From: Betaproteobacteria bacterium
GTDB taxonomy: Bacteria; Pseudomonadota; Gammaproteobacteria; Burkholderiales; Rhodocyclaceae
DNA: 64,000 nt
NCBI GenBank assembly: GCA_009782565.1
Contig: WRIU01000007.1
Location: forward strand, 1-64,000
Direction: 5' to 3'
Shown here: piece by piece, positions 21,139 through 30,313 of the stretch
Position numbering within the stretch: position 1 is the stretch's first letter
Layout of the letters: every line of letters begins with the position of its first letter
Notes under the pieces: generated by a model
Seen by the model: only the letters and a program-made list of their open reading frames with translations
Databases searched by the model: none
What the model was told of the DNA's origin: nothing
Program-made: the position numbers and the translations under genes

Positions 21139-22563
21139 TTACTGAGTCCACTTTTTCACCCAAAAAAGTTCATGCCGCCGCACAGCCCTTCTGAAGAAGT
21201 CGTCTGCTCCAAATGGCGAAAGTCGGCGCCTCACGAAAAAACGCTGTAGCGCGCGACGGTGGCGCTCCTTGAAAGAAAGCGGCACGGTGAGGTCGTGCAT
21301 CATCCCCAGCGCCATCGCCTTGTCAATTTGGCACGGCCGCCCAAGCGGCAAAACCCAGGGAACAAGCGCCCCGACGTTCTCGAAAAGCGGTGGCAATGCA
21401 ACGCCACTATGTGCTTCGCCCATCGGCCAGCGATCGGTATCACTCAGGTGGTTGACGTAATGGAGCAGGACTTCCGGCTGCCATGCCAAATCCTTCAGAG
21501 CCTCTCGCACGGCTTCGCTGGCAGCCGCGTGATCGGGATGCGGGTCGATCAGCGGATGCGGCAGTACGATGGCTTCGGGTTTCGCCAACAAAATGATTTC
21601 CCGCAGATCAGCAATCAGATTGTTCCAGGACGGAACGCCATCGCAGTCGCTTTCGAGTCTTACGCGATTGCGCGCACGAAAAAAACGGGTATCGCATAGA
21701 TCCGCTTCACTCGACGCGACGGGTTCAGCGGGAGAAGCGCGCATGGCAGAAAGTTGCAGGCAGAAGTACCCCAGTTGAACGGTACGCTCGGCGGGGACCC
21801 CTGCCCACAAGGGCACGGCAAGGCTGTCCCAGGCACGAAGGCGCCCCTTGATCCTTGCCGCTTCAATGGGTTCCAGCCCCATGCGCTGGTAATGCCTGGC
21901 CTTGGTTTCACCTGCTGTCAGTGTCACCACCCAGGCTTCCTTGGCCTGACTGTAAAGCCCAAAGGCAGCGAGTTCGGCGTCATCAGCATGGGGGGCAACG
22001 ACGAGCAGGCGCTTTTGCCAATAATCGGGATGCGTGGCCTTCAGAAGCCGGGGGGTGCCCTGCAAACAGCAATGGCGACCCCGCAGCCACACCCCCCCAC
22101 CGCGCAAAGCGCCCGCAAAGCCGGTGAGGTTCAGGTAACGCACACCCTTTGCGCCGCGCTCGAAGGTCTGACGATCTTCATCTTTCCCTTCCGCCTCAAT
22201 CTGCACAAAGGGGTCAAACAAGCGCCCTAAGCAACTGGAACGGAGTGTCACGGCAAGTATCAGGGTATCGTTCTCGCCGAGAGGCGCAGCATCGGCAGCT
22301 AGTGATAACCGAGCGCCAGAAAAATCGACCGGTACAATTTCGAGCCGCTCATCGAATTGGTAGACGTAATCCGTATCGGGCGCATAGAACAGGTGATCGG
22401 AAAACCAGGCTTCATGCGCGATCCAGGCCAAAACGAGAAGAGGCAAAACCCATCCGATTCCAGCCTGAAAACCAACCGCGATGAGCAGGCATGCGAGCAA
22501 AACAAGCGCGACGCGTTTTTTGCGGCGATGGTGTTTAAGCAGTTTATCTTTGCGAAAAGTCAT
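21139..22563 (-). CDS. PIG-L family de-N-acetylase, DnpA-like
   Basis: 474 residues from the ATG at 22563, eight bases after the upstream stop; an in-frame start at 22605 overlaps the upstream gene. Two N-terminal membrane helices (about 18-55) precede a beta-rich domain. The PIG-L/LmbE deacetylase domain (about 190-400) has the zinc motif PHADDAEL and PHPDHAAASEAV. In Pseudomonas aeruginosa a PIG-L protein called DnpA neighbours mig-14 and lipopolysaccharide core genes, and the pairing here is the same. It probably deacetylates a cell-surface sugar. The canonical PHPDDxE has Ala in place of Pro. Confidence 0.8.
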   Translation of the reverse strand: MTFRKDKLLKHHRRKKRVALVLLACLLIAVGFQAGIGWVLPLLVLAWIAHEAWFSDHLFYAPDTDYVYQFDERLEIVPVDFSGARLSLAADAAPLGENDTLILAVTLRSSCLGRLFDPFVQIEAEGKDEDRQTFERGAKGVRYLNLTGFAGALRGGGVWLRGRHCCLQGTPRLLKATHPDYWQKRLLVVAPHADDAELAAFGLYSQAKEAWVVTLTAGETKARHYQRMGLEPIEAARIKGRLRAWDSLAVPLWAGVPAERTVQLGYFCLQLSAMRASPAEPVASSEADLCDTRFFRARNRVRLESDCDGVPSWNNLIADLREIILLAKPEAIVLPHPLIDPHPDHAAASEAVREALKDLAWQPEVLLHYVNHLSDTDRWPMGEAHSGVALPPLFENVGALVPWVLPLGRPCQIDKAMALGMMHDLTVPLSFKERHRRALQRFFVRRRLSPFGADDFFRRAVRRHELFWVKKWTQ

Positions 22564-22571
22564 TCGACGCC

Positions 22572-23471
22572 TCAAACCCTGAATACCGGCTCTGGCAAAC
22601 ACCAATGGTTTTTATAATCCGCTCCAACGCGGCCAAAGGAATAGCGTAGTATCTTACCCGCTGCCCTTGCTTCTTCCCGCGCAGCGTCCGTATTCAGGTA
22701 AGTGAGTACATTCCCCATGCTGAAATCAAAAGTCTGTGGATCGACACCGCCATTGACGTATTCCACACTCACCCACTGAGGCGATTCCACACGATACACC
22801 ACCTGCACGGCTACCGGCGACTCGTTAAGATAAATAACAAAGCCTATCATCCAGTCCCGCAGCAATGTAAAAACTTCCGCCATTCTTGGCGCGCTTGATA
22901 CAGCAAACCCCCAGCGACGTTGAAAAAGATCGAGATAAATGCTTGCTAAGTCATTAGGCGAAAACTCGCTCACTGGACGAGCCACGCCTCCCATATTCGT
23001 AAACTGCCTTAAATTACGGCGCTCGTTTTTCCTGAATTTTGCCGAAAACGCTTCGAGCGGTTTAAGAAAAGCCAATTTCTCTTTTTGTCGCTTCAAGCCC
23101 TGAAAATCGGTTTCATGGCGAACTGAAAGATAACGCGATACATGGCGCAGGGGTATTTTTTCTTCTCCGGGAGCAACGGGCAAAATCACTTCTGCGTCAC
23201 CTATATCAAATATTCTCTTTTTGCCCGCTGCTTTCAGTGCCAACTTGGACAAGGCCAAGTACCGACCCCAGACGGGAATAGCCGCGACAAGTACCCCTGC
23301 CCGCTGCCAGCCAAGGTAACGCACCGGGATTTCCGCAAGCCCGGAGAGCCTTTCAACAAAAGCAGGATGCGTTGCAACGCTACCACCATAACGCTGCCAA
23401 ACATCCGCATAGTCAGACGCCGAAATCTCTGTCCAACCCCGCTCGCGGAAAGCACGAATGCGGTTTAGCAT
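22572..23471 (-). CDS. Mig-14-like protein
   Basis: 299 residues. The opening LNRIRAFRERGWTEISASDY, the GGSVATHPAFVERL segment, AAIPVWGRYLALSK and the C-terminal AAGKILRYSFG resemble the Mig-14 family, which has a GNAT/FemAB-like fold. In Salmonella and Pseudomonas, Mig-14 is tied to resistance to cationic antimicrobial peptides and surface change. The biochemical reaction is not known. No signal peptide is visible. It is followed after eight bases by the PIG-L gene, so both are one operon. Assignment is from recall of the family, not a search. Confidence 0.65.
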   Translation of the reverse strand: MLNRIRAFRERGWTEISASDYADVWQRYGGSVATHPAFVERLSGLAEIPVRYLGWQRAGVLVAAIPVWGRYLALSKLALKAAGKKRIFDIGDAEVILPVAPGEEKIPLRHVSRYLSVRHETDFQGLKRQKEKLAFLKPLEAFSAKFRKNERRNLRQFTNMGGVARPVSEFSPNDLASIYLDLFQRRWGFAVSSAPRMAEVFTLLRDWMIGFVIYLNESPVAVQVVYRVESPQWVSVEYVNGGVDPQTFDFSMGNVLTYLNTDAAREEARAAGKILRYSFGRVGADYKNHWCLPEPVFRV

Positions 23472-23689
23472 GAAATGTCTCTCACGTGCGCCCTAAATAA
23501 TGCCATGTAATTGTTCATTATAGCACGAGGCAACGAAGGCGCTGAACGCTTCTGCTCCAATCATGAGTGGTTTTTGGGGCATAATTACTCATAGAAGTTC
23601 CGTATCAATGTCGTTATTTAAAATACATAGCTGCTCGTCTAAATGAAAGCCCGACTTAAATATCCCTGCTTGCTGGAGTATTTCCGTCA

Positions 23690-24508
23690 ATGATTGGAAA
23701 TTTGAAGAGACATTGCAGTTCGCTTTGGTGTCAATCGAAACTGGCGTACCGGTGGCGTTTCCGCCGTCCCGCTCCCAGGCATGACCGCAATCGTGAGCTG
23801 ATTGTTTCATTGACATCGTACCCCGACCGCTTCCCTACCCTGCATCTGACCCTCAGGTGTTTGTTGACCCAGAGCGTCCGCCCGGACAGGGTTATCCTTT
23901 GGCTTGCCGAAGGGGACGGGCATACGCTGCCAGCCACGGTCAAAAGTTTGCAACGGGACGGTCTGGAGATTCGCTACTGTGACGATCTCTTATCATTCAA
24001 GAAGATCATCCCAACATTGTCCAGCTACCCCGAAGCCGACATTGTGACCGCTGACGACGACTTGTACTTCTGGTCCGACTGGTTGAAGGAACTGATTGCG
24101 GCGGCGGAACGGTTTCCAAGTGATGTCGTAACCCATCGCTTGCACAAAGTGGCTTTCAATGAGCAAGGAATCCGCCCATATCAAGAGTGGCCTAAAAGAA
24201 TCAGAAACCAGACCAGGGATCCACACAACTTTGCCACAGGAGGCCTGGGCGCACTCTATCCGGTAGGCTGCTTTCATCCAGAAGTGCTGAATCGGGACGC
24301 TTTCATGCAACTGTGTCCCAAGGCCGACGATGTCTGGCTGTACTGGATGGTGCGCCGCAACGGCTGGTTCGAATTACATTCCGGTACCCGGCGCAAGTCG
24401 ATCAGTTGGGCAGGCAGCCAGGAAGTCGGTCTCTATCAGTTGAACCGGAACCAGAACTTCAATGACACCCAGATCAAAGCAATGGTTAAAACTTATGGCC
24501 TTCCCTGA
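23690..24508 (+). CDS. Putative GT-A glycosyltransferase
   Basis: 272 residues. The segment IVSLTSYPDRFPTLHLTLRCLL, then DRVILWLAEGDG and ADIVTADDDLYFW (a DxD-type metal site) indicate a GT-A-like glycosyltransferase of the kind found in polysaccharide loci. The C-terminal third has CPKADDVWLYWMVRRNGWF and is repeated as the relic at 18.2 kb. No transmembrane helix is clear. The start is uncertain, since the ATG at 23690 lacks a strong ribosome site. It converges on the peptide-transporter genes (38 bp between stops). Confidence 0.7.
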   Translation: MIGNLKRHCSSLWCQSKLAYRWRFRRPAPRHDRNRELIVSLTSYPDRFPTLHLTLRCLLTQSVRPDRVILWLAEGDGHTLPATVKSLQRDGLEIRYCDDLLSFKKIIPTLSSYPEADIVTADDDLYFWSDWLKELIAAAERFPSDVVTHRLHKVAFNEQGIRPYQEWPKRIRNQTRDPHNFATGGLGALYPVGCFHPEVLNRDAFMQLCPKADDVWLYWMVRRNGWFELHSGTRRKSISWAGSQEVGLYQLNRNQNFNDTQIKAMVKTYGLP

Positions 24509-24546
24509 CAGCATGCTCCTTGGCCGAGCATCGAAAAAACACGCCC

Positions 24547-25974
24547 CTACCCAACCTGCCTCCGAGGATCGAACGCATCCCGCACCGCGTCGGCGAGCAG
24601 GTTGGCGGCCAGTACCAGCGTCAGCATGAAGCCGAAGGCGGCGGCAAGCGACCACCATATTACCGGCTCGCGCGCCAGTTCCGCCCGCGCCGCGTTGATC
24701 ATGGAGCCGAAACTGACCGTGGCGGGATCGACGCCGATATTTATGTAGGAAAGCACCGCTTCGGCCAGCACCAGGTTGGAGAAATCCAGCGCGACGCTGA
24801 TCAGCACGATGTGCATGACGTTCGGCAAAATGTGCCGCCGCAGGATTTGAACGGTTGACGCGCCGAAGGCCCGCGCCGCTTGCACGTAATCGAGTTCGCG
24901 CAGTTTGAGGGTTTCGCCGCGCAGCAGGCGGCACAGCCCCGTCCAACTGGTCATGCCGAGAATGGCACACAGCGCAAGCAAACGCGCGTCCGCCCGTTGG
25001 GCGGCGGTGTCGAACCACTGGGGATGGGTGTCGATCATCACCTGTATCATCAGTACCGAAGCGGCAATCAGCAGCACCGAAGGGATCGAGTTCAGCACGG
25101 TGTACAAATACTGGATGGCATCGTCGACCCATCCGCCCAGGTAGCCCGCCGCGATGCCGAGCGCCACCGCGAAAGGCAGCATGATGAGCGTGGTCAGGGT
25201 TCCAATCACCAACCCGGTACGGATACTTTTCAGGGAAAGGTACAGCACGTCCTGCCCAACCTTGTCCGTGCCGAGCATGTGGTAATGCGGAGCCAGCGCC
25301 ACGCCCGCCGCAAGCAACAGCGCCGCCAGAAAAGCAATGGCGAGCGCCGAACGCCAGGCCAGTTCCACGCGACCGGCGAGAATGTGCCGCATGGCCGCAA
25401 CTTTCCCGATGCCCTGTCTGCGCGCCACACCCACGGCAAGCACACACAGAAAAACCCCGGCCACGGCAAGCGCCTGAAGTGGCGTCCAGGCCAGACGCCG
25501 AACGATGTCGGGCAGGCTTGATTCCCCCTCCTGCAAGTGGCGCGCGCCGTAGACGAGGCGGGGAGTTGTCCGTATCTGGCTGCCGTCGGCCTGTTCCACC
25601 GTTTCACGCTGGAAGGATTCGCGCGCGAACGGAGCGGAGTAGGTTTTTTCCGTTTGGATACGCAGGGGCGTAAGCAGCGCGTCCAGTATGCTCAGGACTT
25701 CGGACGAATACACGGGTGCGGTTTCTTGCGCCCCGGCGTGTTCGCCCTGCACCGGCGGCAACTGCGCTCGGTAATGCAGGCTGTCCACAAAGCCGATAAC
25801 GGCGAAAATCGACAGAACGACTGCGGAAGCCATCGCCGCCGGTTGCCGCCCTACCCGCCGCCAGGCTTCGCGCGAGGGCGCGTGTTTGCGCGCCTGGATG
25901 ACGAAAAACACCGCGCAAACGATCAGCGTGAAAACGAGCAGGTCGGTGGGAAGCAATACGAACTGGAACCCCAT
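24547..25974 (-). CDS. Peptide ABC transporter permease, OppC/YejE-like, with long N-terminal extension
   Basis: 475 residues, against about 300 for OppC. Two extra N-terminal helices (about 10-27 and 45-65) enclose a periplasmic segment of some 100 residues. The usual permease core follows (about 205-475), with HYHMLGTDKVGQDVLY and the EAA-loop segment LDYVQAARAFGASTVQILRRHILPN, which contacts the ATPase. It forms the channel with the OppB-like protein, 4 bp upstream. No ATP-binding subunit gene follows; the next gene is on the other strand. Confidence 0.88.
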   Translation of the reverse strand: MGFQFVLLPTDLLVFTLIVCAVFFVIQARKHAPSREAWRRVGRQPAAMASAVVLSIFAVIGFVDSLHYRAQLPPVQGEHAGAQETAPVYSSEVLSILDALLTPLRIQTEKTYSAPFARESFQRETVEQADGSQIRTTPRLVYGARHLQEGESSLPDIVRRLAWTPLQALAVAGVFLCVLAVGVARRQGIGKVAAMRHILAGRVELAWRSALAIAFLAALLLAAGVALAPHYHMLGTDKVGQDVLYLSLKSIRTGLVIGTLTTLIMLPFAVALGIAAGYLGGWVDDAIQYLYTVLNSIPSVLLIAASVLMIQVMIDTHPQWFDTAAQRADARLLALCAILGMTSWTGLCRLLRGETLKLRELDYVQAARAFGASTVQILRRHILPNVMHIVLISVALDFSNLVLAEAVLSYINIGVDPATVSFGSMINAARAELAREPVIWWSLAAAFGFMLTLVLAANLLADAVRDAFDPRRQVG

Positions 25975-25978
25975 CGCC

Positions 25979-26959
25979 CTACCCCAGCCTCACGCGCGGG
26001 TCGACCAGCGTGTAGGAAAAATCGGTCAGGATCAGGGCGATGATGTAGAGCACCGAGCCGATAAACACCATCGCGCGCACAACGGCAAAATCCTGGCCAC
26101 GGATGGCCTCGATGGTGTAGCTGCCCAAACCCGGTATGGCGAAAAAGGATTCCATCAGCAGACTGCCGAGGAAGAGCGACGGGATGACGACCACCACGCC
26201 GGTGAGGATGGGGATCATCGCGTTCCTGAGCACATGCCGGAACAGCGCCGCCAGTTCCGAAAGCCCCTTGGCGCGGGCGGTACGCACGTAATCGCGCGAG
26301 ACTTCTTCGAGAAAGATCGTGCGATACCAGCGCGCGCCCGAACCCAAGCCGGCCACGACGCCGATGAGCACCGGCAGGGACAGGAAGCGCGCCATATCCA
26401 GCCCGTCCGCATAACCCGAGACCGGCGCGAGCGCCCATACTTTCGAGACCAGCCATTGCCCGCCGATGATGTAGAACATGCTGGAGATGGACATCATCGC
26501 CACGCAAAGCGCCACGCCCCAAAAATCGAGCGCGGTCGCCCGGAAAAACACCAACAGCATAGCAAGCGTAATCGCGGCAAACAGGCTCAACGCGAACGTC
26601 GGCAAAGCGACGGCGAACGACGGGCCGATACGCCCGCGAATCTCCAGCGCGATGTCGTGGCCGTCGTTGGCTTGCCCGAATTCGAGGGCAAACATGCGTA
26701 GCGATTTGTCGACGAAAAGGGTTTCGGTCAGTTTTTCCACCCCTTCGCGCGCCGGGTTGTAGAACATCGGCTTGTCGTAACCGCGTTCAACCTTCCAGCG
26801 CTGGATGGCCTCTGCGCTGGCGTATTTCGCCCCAAGCTGCATCCGTGCAATGTCGTCGGGCGAGTTGACGCCGAAAAAGAGCAAGAAGGTAAAAAGATTC
26901 ACGCCCAGAAGAATCGGAACCGCGTAAAGCAGCCGCCGCACGATGTATGCCAGCATCAT
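25979..26959 (-). CDS. Peptide ABC transporter permease, OppB/YejB-like
   Basis: 326 residues and six predicted membrane helices. The N-terminus MLAYIVRRLLYAVPILLGVN is typical of OppB/DppB. The EAA loop SRDYVRTARAKGLSELAALF and the segment ESFFAIPGLGSYTIEAI are conserved. It pairs with the OppC-like permease. Its start overlaps the end of the binding-protein gene by 4 bp (ATGA), showing translational coupling. Confidence 0.93.
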   Translation of the reverse strand: MMLAYIVRRLLYAVPILLGVNLFTFLLFFGVNSPDDIARMQLGAKYASAEAIQRWKVERGYDKPMFYNPAREGVEKLTETLFVDKSLRMFALEFGQANDGHDIALEIRGRIGPSFAVALPTFALSLFAAITLAMLLVFFRATALDFWGVALCVAMMSISSMFYIIGGQWLVSKVWALAPVSGYADGLDMARFLSLPVLIGVVAGLGSGARWYRTIFLEEVSRDYVRTARAKGLSELAALFRHVLRNAMIPILTGVVVVIPSLFLGSLLMESFFAIPGLGSYTIEAIRGQDFAVVRAMVFIGSVLYIIALILTDFSYTLVDPRVRLG

Positions 26960-29226
26960 GCCGCCCCTCCCCGCCCCGGTGCTTCATCCGGCTGCCCGTT
27001 CCTCAGCCCCGCACACGCGGCAGCCCGTTCGCGCCGCCGCCAGGAAAGCGCAGCAGGCGCGGCCAGCGCCGCCAGCAACAGGGCGGCGGCCGCCAACGGC
27101 CAGCGCACGGGCCTATTCCAGCGCGCGCGCGCGGCTTCCCGCGCTTCTACGTCAATCCTCTGATACTTGAGCCCGTTACGCACCATGTCGGCCGGTTTGC
27201 GGTTTTTCACCCAGCCGTGCTGGAGCGAATACGTTTTCGGGTGGAACCAGAATACCCAGGGCGCGTCATGTTGCAGAATTTCCACCATCCGGTCGATGAT
27301 GGTCTGGCGTTCAGGGCCATCCGGCATCACTTTCATGCGGTCGAACAGCCGGTCATATTCGGCGTTCATGTAATTGGCCGAGTTGTTGCCCTGCCCGTCC
27401 GCTTTGCCCTGCGGGCCGTAGAGCAGGAACAGCAGGTTTTCCGGATCGGGATAATCGGCGTTCCAGCCCATGAGGAATACCTGGGCGCTGCCCCGGAGGA
27501 TTTTTTCCTGAAAACGGTTCCAGTCTGTCGTCCGCACCACGAATTGCACCCCGAGGGCGCGGAACTGCTTCGCCAGCCAGTCGACCCGGGATTTGTCGCC
27601 CATCCCTGTGTCGGTAGTATCGAAGTAGACGATGAGCGGCTCGCCTGTGCGCGCATCGCGCCCGTTCGGCCAGCCCGCCTGGGTCAAGAGCCTTTTCGCC
27701 TCGCCGATCCCGCGACGCTTCGGCTTGCCATCGCGCCATTCATAGATGACGGGATTGATTCCCGCTTCCCCTTCGCGCGCGCCAAAAATTCCAGGCGGGA
27801 TCGGCTGCATCGCCGGGATGCCGCGCCCATTGAGGAAAATCGAAATGTATTCCTCCGAATCGAGCGCAACTGAAATGGCTTGCCGCAACAGCCGTGCGCG
27901 TTCCCGTCCGGCGGCATCCGCCCCGGCTCCCCCGACCAGCGAATCGCGCATGTTGAAGCCAAAGTAGAAAGTCGACGAGGATACGGAAGTCATCAGGCGA
28001 ATGCCGCGCTCGGCCATGTCATCCGAGAGCGTCACTTCGCCCTGTCCGCCCATGTTCACCGCCTGATCGAAGTTGTCCGAGGAGATACCGGCGGCATCGT
28101 AATAGCCTTGCAAAAACTTGTTCCAGTAGGGAATCGTCTCGCGTTCGCGCGAAAACACGACCTTGTCGATCTGGGGCAGGAGCTTACCGCAATCGGCCAG
28201 CAGCCCTTCCTCGGCATCATCCGGCTCGCCCTCGCAGGGGTAGGAATCGGTGCGAAAATTGGGATTCTTCTCCAGCACCATGCGGGCGTTGGGGTTGTTC
28301 TCCACCAGCATGTAAGGCCCCGTGCCCATCGGCCAGCGATCGAGGGTCAGGTTGCGCGCGGCCATGCCCGGCTGAGAAAAAAAGCGATCGACTTCCGGCG
28401 GAACCGGCCCGAAAAACGGCATGGACAGCCAGTACAAGAATTGCGGATACAGGCCGGTGAAGGTAATCCGGTACGTATACCGGTCGATCTCATCGACCCC
28501 TTCGAGGGCAAACCGATCGAGATCGAGCCAGGCGTCCGGATTCTTCTTCGTCTCCTCATTGAGCACGGCATGCAGGGCTTTGAGCCCCGGCAAATGCTCG
28601 GCCATCAGTTCAAAAATTGGCGACTGCACGGCAGGATGCGCCAGACGTTTGATTTCATAAATAAAATCGTTGGCAACCAACTCCCTGCTATCCAGGTGGG
28701 CAAAATCCATCGGGCTGCGGATATCGGCCAGATCATCCTTGGTGAGCGCGAAATAGCGCGGCTCGCCGTGCTCGTCGCGGGCAAAGGCCGGGTGTGGCTG
28801 ATAGCGTACACTGGGGCGGATGCTGATCTCGATCTCGCTACGCGCCACCTTCACCGGGTCGGAAGCGTCGCGCAACCTGCTTCCGTCGGCGGCAAAATAA
28901 CGCACCACCGGCATGCTCGCCGCCACGGCGGGCTCCAGGGCATAGGGCCGCTTCAGATAGTGATACTGCAAGGGCGGCTCGACGATCTGATAGAGGAAGG
29001 TGGCCTCGTCCTCGGTAAACGACTGAGCCGGATCGAGATGCCGGGGCCGATCCATGAACGCGGTGTACAGGATGTTCTGCCCGCTTTCCCCGGTAGGATA
29101 GGGGTCATTGGGTACGGGGCCGCAAGCAGTCAGGCAACACAGAACCGCATACACGGCACGCCGTGTACAAGCAAACGGATAAGCGGCAAAAAGATAATGA
29201 AAAGCTCTGGTTAGCACGAGGGGCAT
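26956..29226 (-). CDS. Peptide-binding lipoprotein of ABC transporter (SBP family 5)
   Basis: 756 residues from ATG 29226, longer than OppA (about 540). A lipobox-like LTAC follows a hydrophobic stretch (AVYAVLCC), so the protein is probably a lipoprotein. The body matches solute-binding family 5, with GTGPYMLVENNPNARMVLEKNPNF, LLRQAISVALDSEEYI and DYPDPENLLFLLYG. The C-terminus adds a transmembrane-like helix (WPLAAAALLLAALAAPAALSW), so it may be anchored at both ends, which is unusual. A GTG at 29244 inside a palindrome is an alternative start. It is divergent from fabI. Confidence 0.88.
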   Translation of the reverse strand: MPLVLTRAFHYLFAAYPFACTRRAVYAVLCCLTACGPVPNDPYPTGESGQNILYTAFMDRPRHLDPAQSFTEDEATFLYQIVEPPLQYHYLKRPYALEPAVAASMPVVRYFAADGSRLRDASDPVKVARSEIEISIRPSVRYQPHPAFARDEHGEPRYFALTKDDLADIRSPMDFAHLDSRELVANDFIYEIKRLAHPAVQSPIFELMAEHLPGLKALHAVLNEETKKNPDAWLDLDRFALEGVDEIDRYTYRITFTGLYPQFLYWLSMPFFGPVPPEVDRFFSQPGMAARNLTLDRWPMGTGPYMLVENNPNARMVLEKNPNFRTDSYPCEGEPDDAEEGLLADCGKLLPQIDKVVFSRERETIPYWNKFLQGYYDAAGISSDNFDQAVNMGGQGEVTLSDDMAERGIRLMTSVSSSTFYFGFNMRDSLVGGAGADAAGRERARLLRQAISVALDSEEYISIFLNGRGIPAMQPIPPGIFGAREGEAGINPVIYEWRDGKPKRRGIGEAKRLLTQAGWPNGRDARTGEPLIVYFDTTDTGMGDKSRVDWLAKQFRALGVQFVVRTTDWNRFQEKILRGSAQVFLMGWNADYPDPENLLFLLYGPQGKADGQGNNSANYMNAEYDRLFDRMKVMPDGPERQTIIDRMVEILQHDAPWVFWFHPKTYSLQHGWVKNRKPADMVRNGLKYQRIDVEAREAARARWNRPVRWPLAAAALLLAALAAPAALSWRRRERAAACAGLRNGQPDEAPGRGGAA

Positions 29227-29280
29227 TGTTCCACGTCGCAACACTTAAGTGTTACGGTTATTTTTAGCACTATTTTTGGC

Positions 29281-29286
29281 TATAAT
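29281..29286 (+). promoter_or_regulatory. Probable -10 box of the fabI promoter
   Basis: A consensus TATAAT sits 32 bases before the fabI ATG; the -35 region 17 bp upstream (TTATTT) is weak. A perfect 12-bp palindrome, ACACTTAAGTGT at 29241-29252, lies just upstream and could be a regulator site for fabI or for the divergent transporter. Confidence 0.5.
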
Positions 29287-29317
29287 CGTTGCCCACGCCA
29301 CGAGGAGTTATCGATTC

Positions 29318-30109
29318 ATGGGCTTTCTTGCAGGAAAACGTATTCTGATCACTGGGTTATTGAGCAATCGGTCAATTGCCTATGGCATCGCCAAAGCCAT
29401 GCACCGCGAAGGTGCGTTGCTTGCTTTCACTTTCCAGAATGATCGTTTCCACGATCGGGTTGCAAAGATGGCTGCCGAGTTCGGCAGTTCGCTGCTTTTC
29501 CCGCTCGACGTTCAGGACGACGCCCAGATCGAAGGGCTGTTTTCTGACCTCGGCAAGCAATGGGACGGCCTCGACAGCATCGTTCATTCGATCGCCTACG
29601 CGCCGGGCGAAGCCCTCGAAGGCGATTTTCTCGATGGGTTTTCGCACGAGGGATTCCGTACCGCGCTCGAAGTCAGCGCCTACTCCTTCCCCGCGCTGGC
29701 TAAGGCCGCCCGCCCACTGATGAAGGGGCGCAACGGCAGCCTGCTCACCATGACCTACCTGGGTGCGGTACGCACCATGCCCAACTACAACTTGATGGGG
29801 CTTGCGAAAGCCAGCCTCGAAGCCTCGGTACGCTATCTCGCCTCCTGCCTCGGCCCCGAAGGAACCCGCGTCAACGCCATTTCCGCCGGACCGATCAAAA
29901 CCTTGGCGGCATCGGGCATCGGCAGCTTCCACAAGCTTCTGGCGTTCAACGCGCACAACGCGCCCTTGCGGCGCAATGTCACCGTCGAGGAAGTCGGCAA
30001 CGCCTCCGCGTTCATGTGCTCCGACTTGGCAAGCGGCATTTCCGGCGAAATCCTTTACGTCGACGCCGGTTTCAACACCACCGCGCTCGGTAACGCCCAG
30101 CCATTCTGA
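29318..30109 (+). CDS. fabI: Enoyl-[acyl-carrier-protein] reductase (NADH)
   Basis: 263 residues from the ATG at 29318, which has GAGGAG about 10 bases upstream; the frame is open further up but non-conserved. It is a short-chain dehydrogenase of the FabI type. The cofactor segment is [19 protein letters not shown], the active site pattern is Tyr-x6-Lys in [10 protein letters not shown], and [15 protein letters not shown] precedes the substrate-binding loop. It catalyses the last step of fatty-acid elongation and is the triclosan/isoniazid-class target. Stand-alone; no other fab gene nearby. Confidence 0.97.
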   Translation: MGFLAGKRILITGLLSNRSIAYGIAKAMHREGALLAFTFQNDRFHDRVAKMAAEFGSSLLFPLDVQDDAQIEGLFSDLGKQWDGLDSIVHSIAYAPGEALEGDFLDGFSHEGFRTALEVSAYSFPALAKAARPLMKGRNGSLLTMTYLGAVRTMPNYNLMGLAKASLEASVRYLASCLGPEGTRVNAISAGPIKTLAASGIGSFHKLLAFNAHNAPLRRNVTVEEVGNASAFMCSDLASGISGEILYVDAGFNTTALGNAQPF

Positions 30110-30313
30110 CTCGCGCAAGGTTCCGGCTGAAGGACGGGATACTTCCGTGCACCTGTCAGAGCGGTAGTAGTTCCGGGTTCCCCGCCGTCTACGGATGGAG
30201 AATACGGGCTGTGTCGCGCGGTGATGACCAAAGCAGTCGATGTACGGAAACAATGCCTTGATCGACGATTCGCCGCGCGCCTCATTTCCGCACTTGGGCA
30301 ACCGGAGTCCTTC

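Noticed and set aside
24374-25447. A 357-codon minus-strand frame reaching from the OppC gene into the glycosyltransferase
   Set aside because: It is Cys/Arg/Gly-rich shadow text overlapping two well-supported genes in other frames.
27880-29214. A 444-codon open frame on the plus strand
   Set aside because: It mirrors the peptide-binding protein gene, has no ribosome site and no domain.
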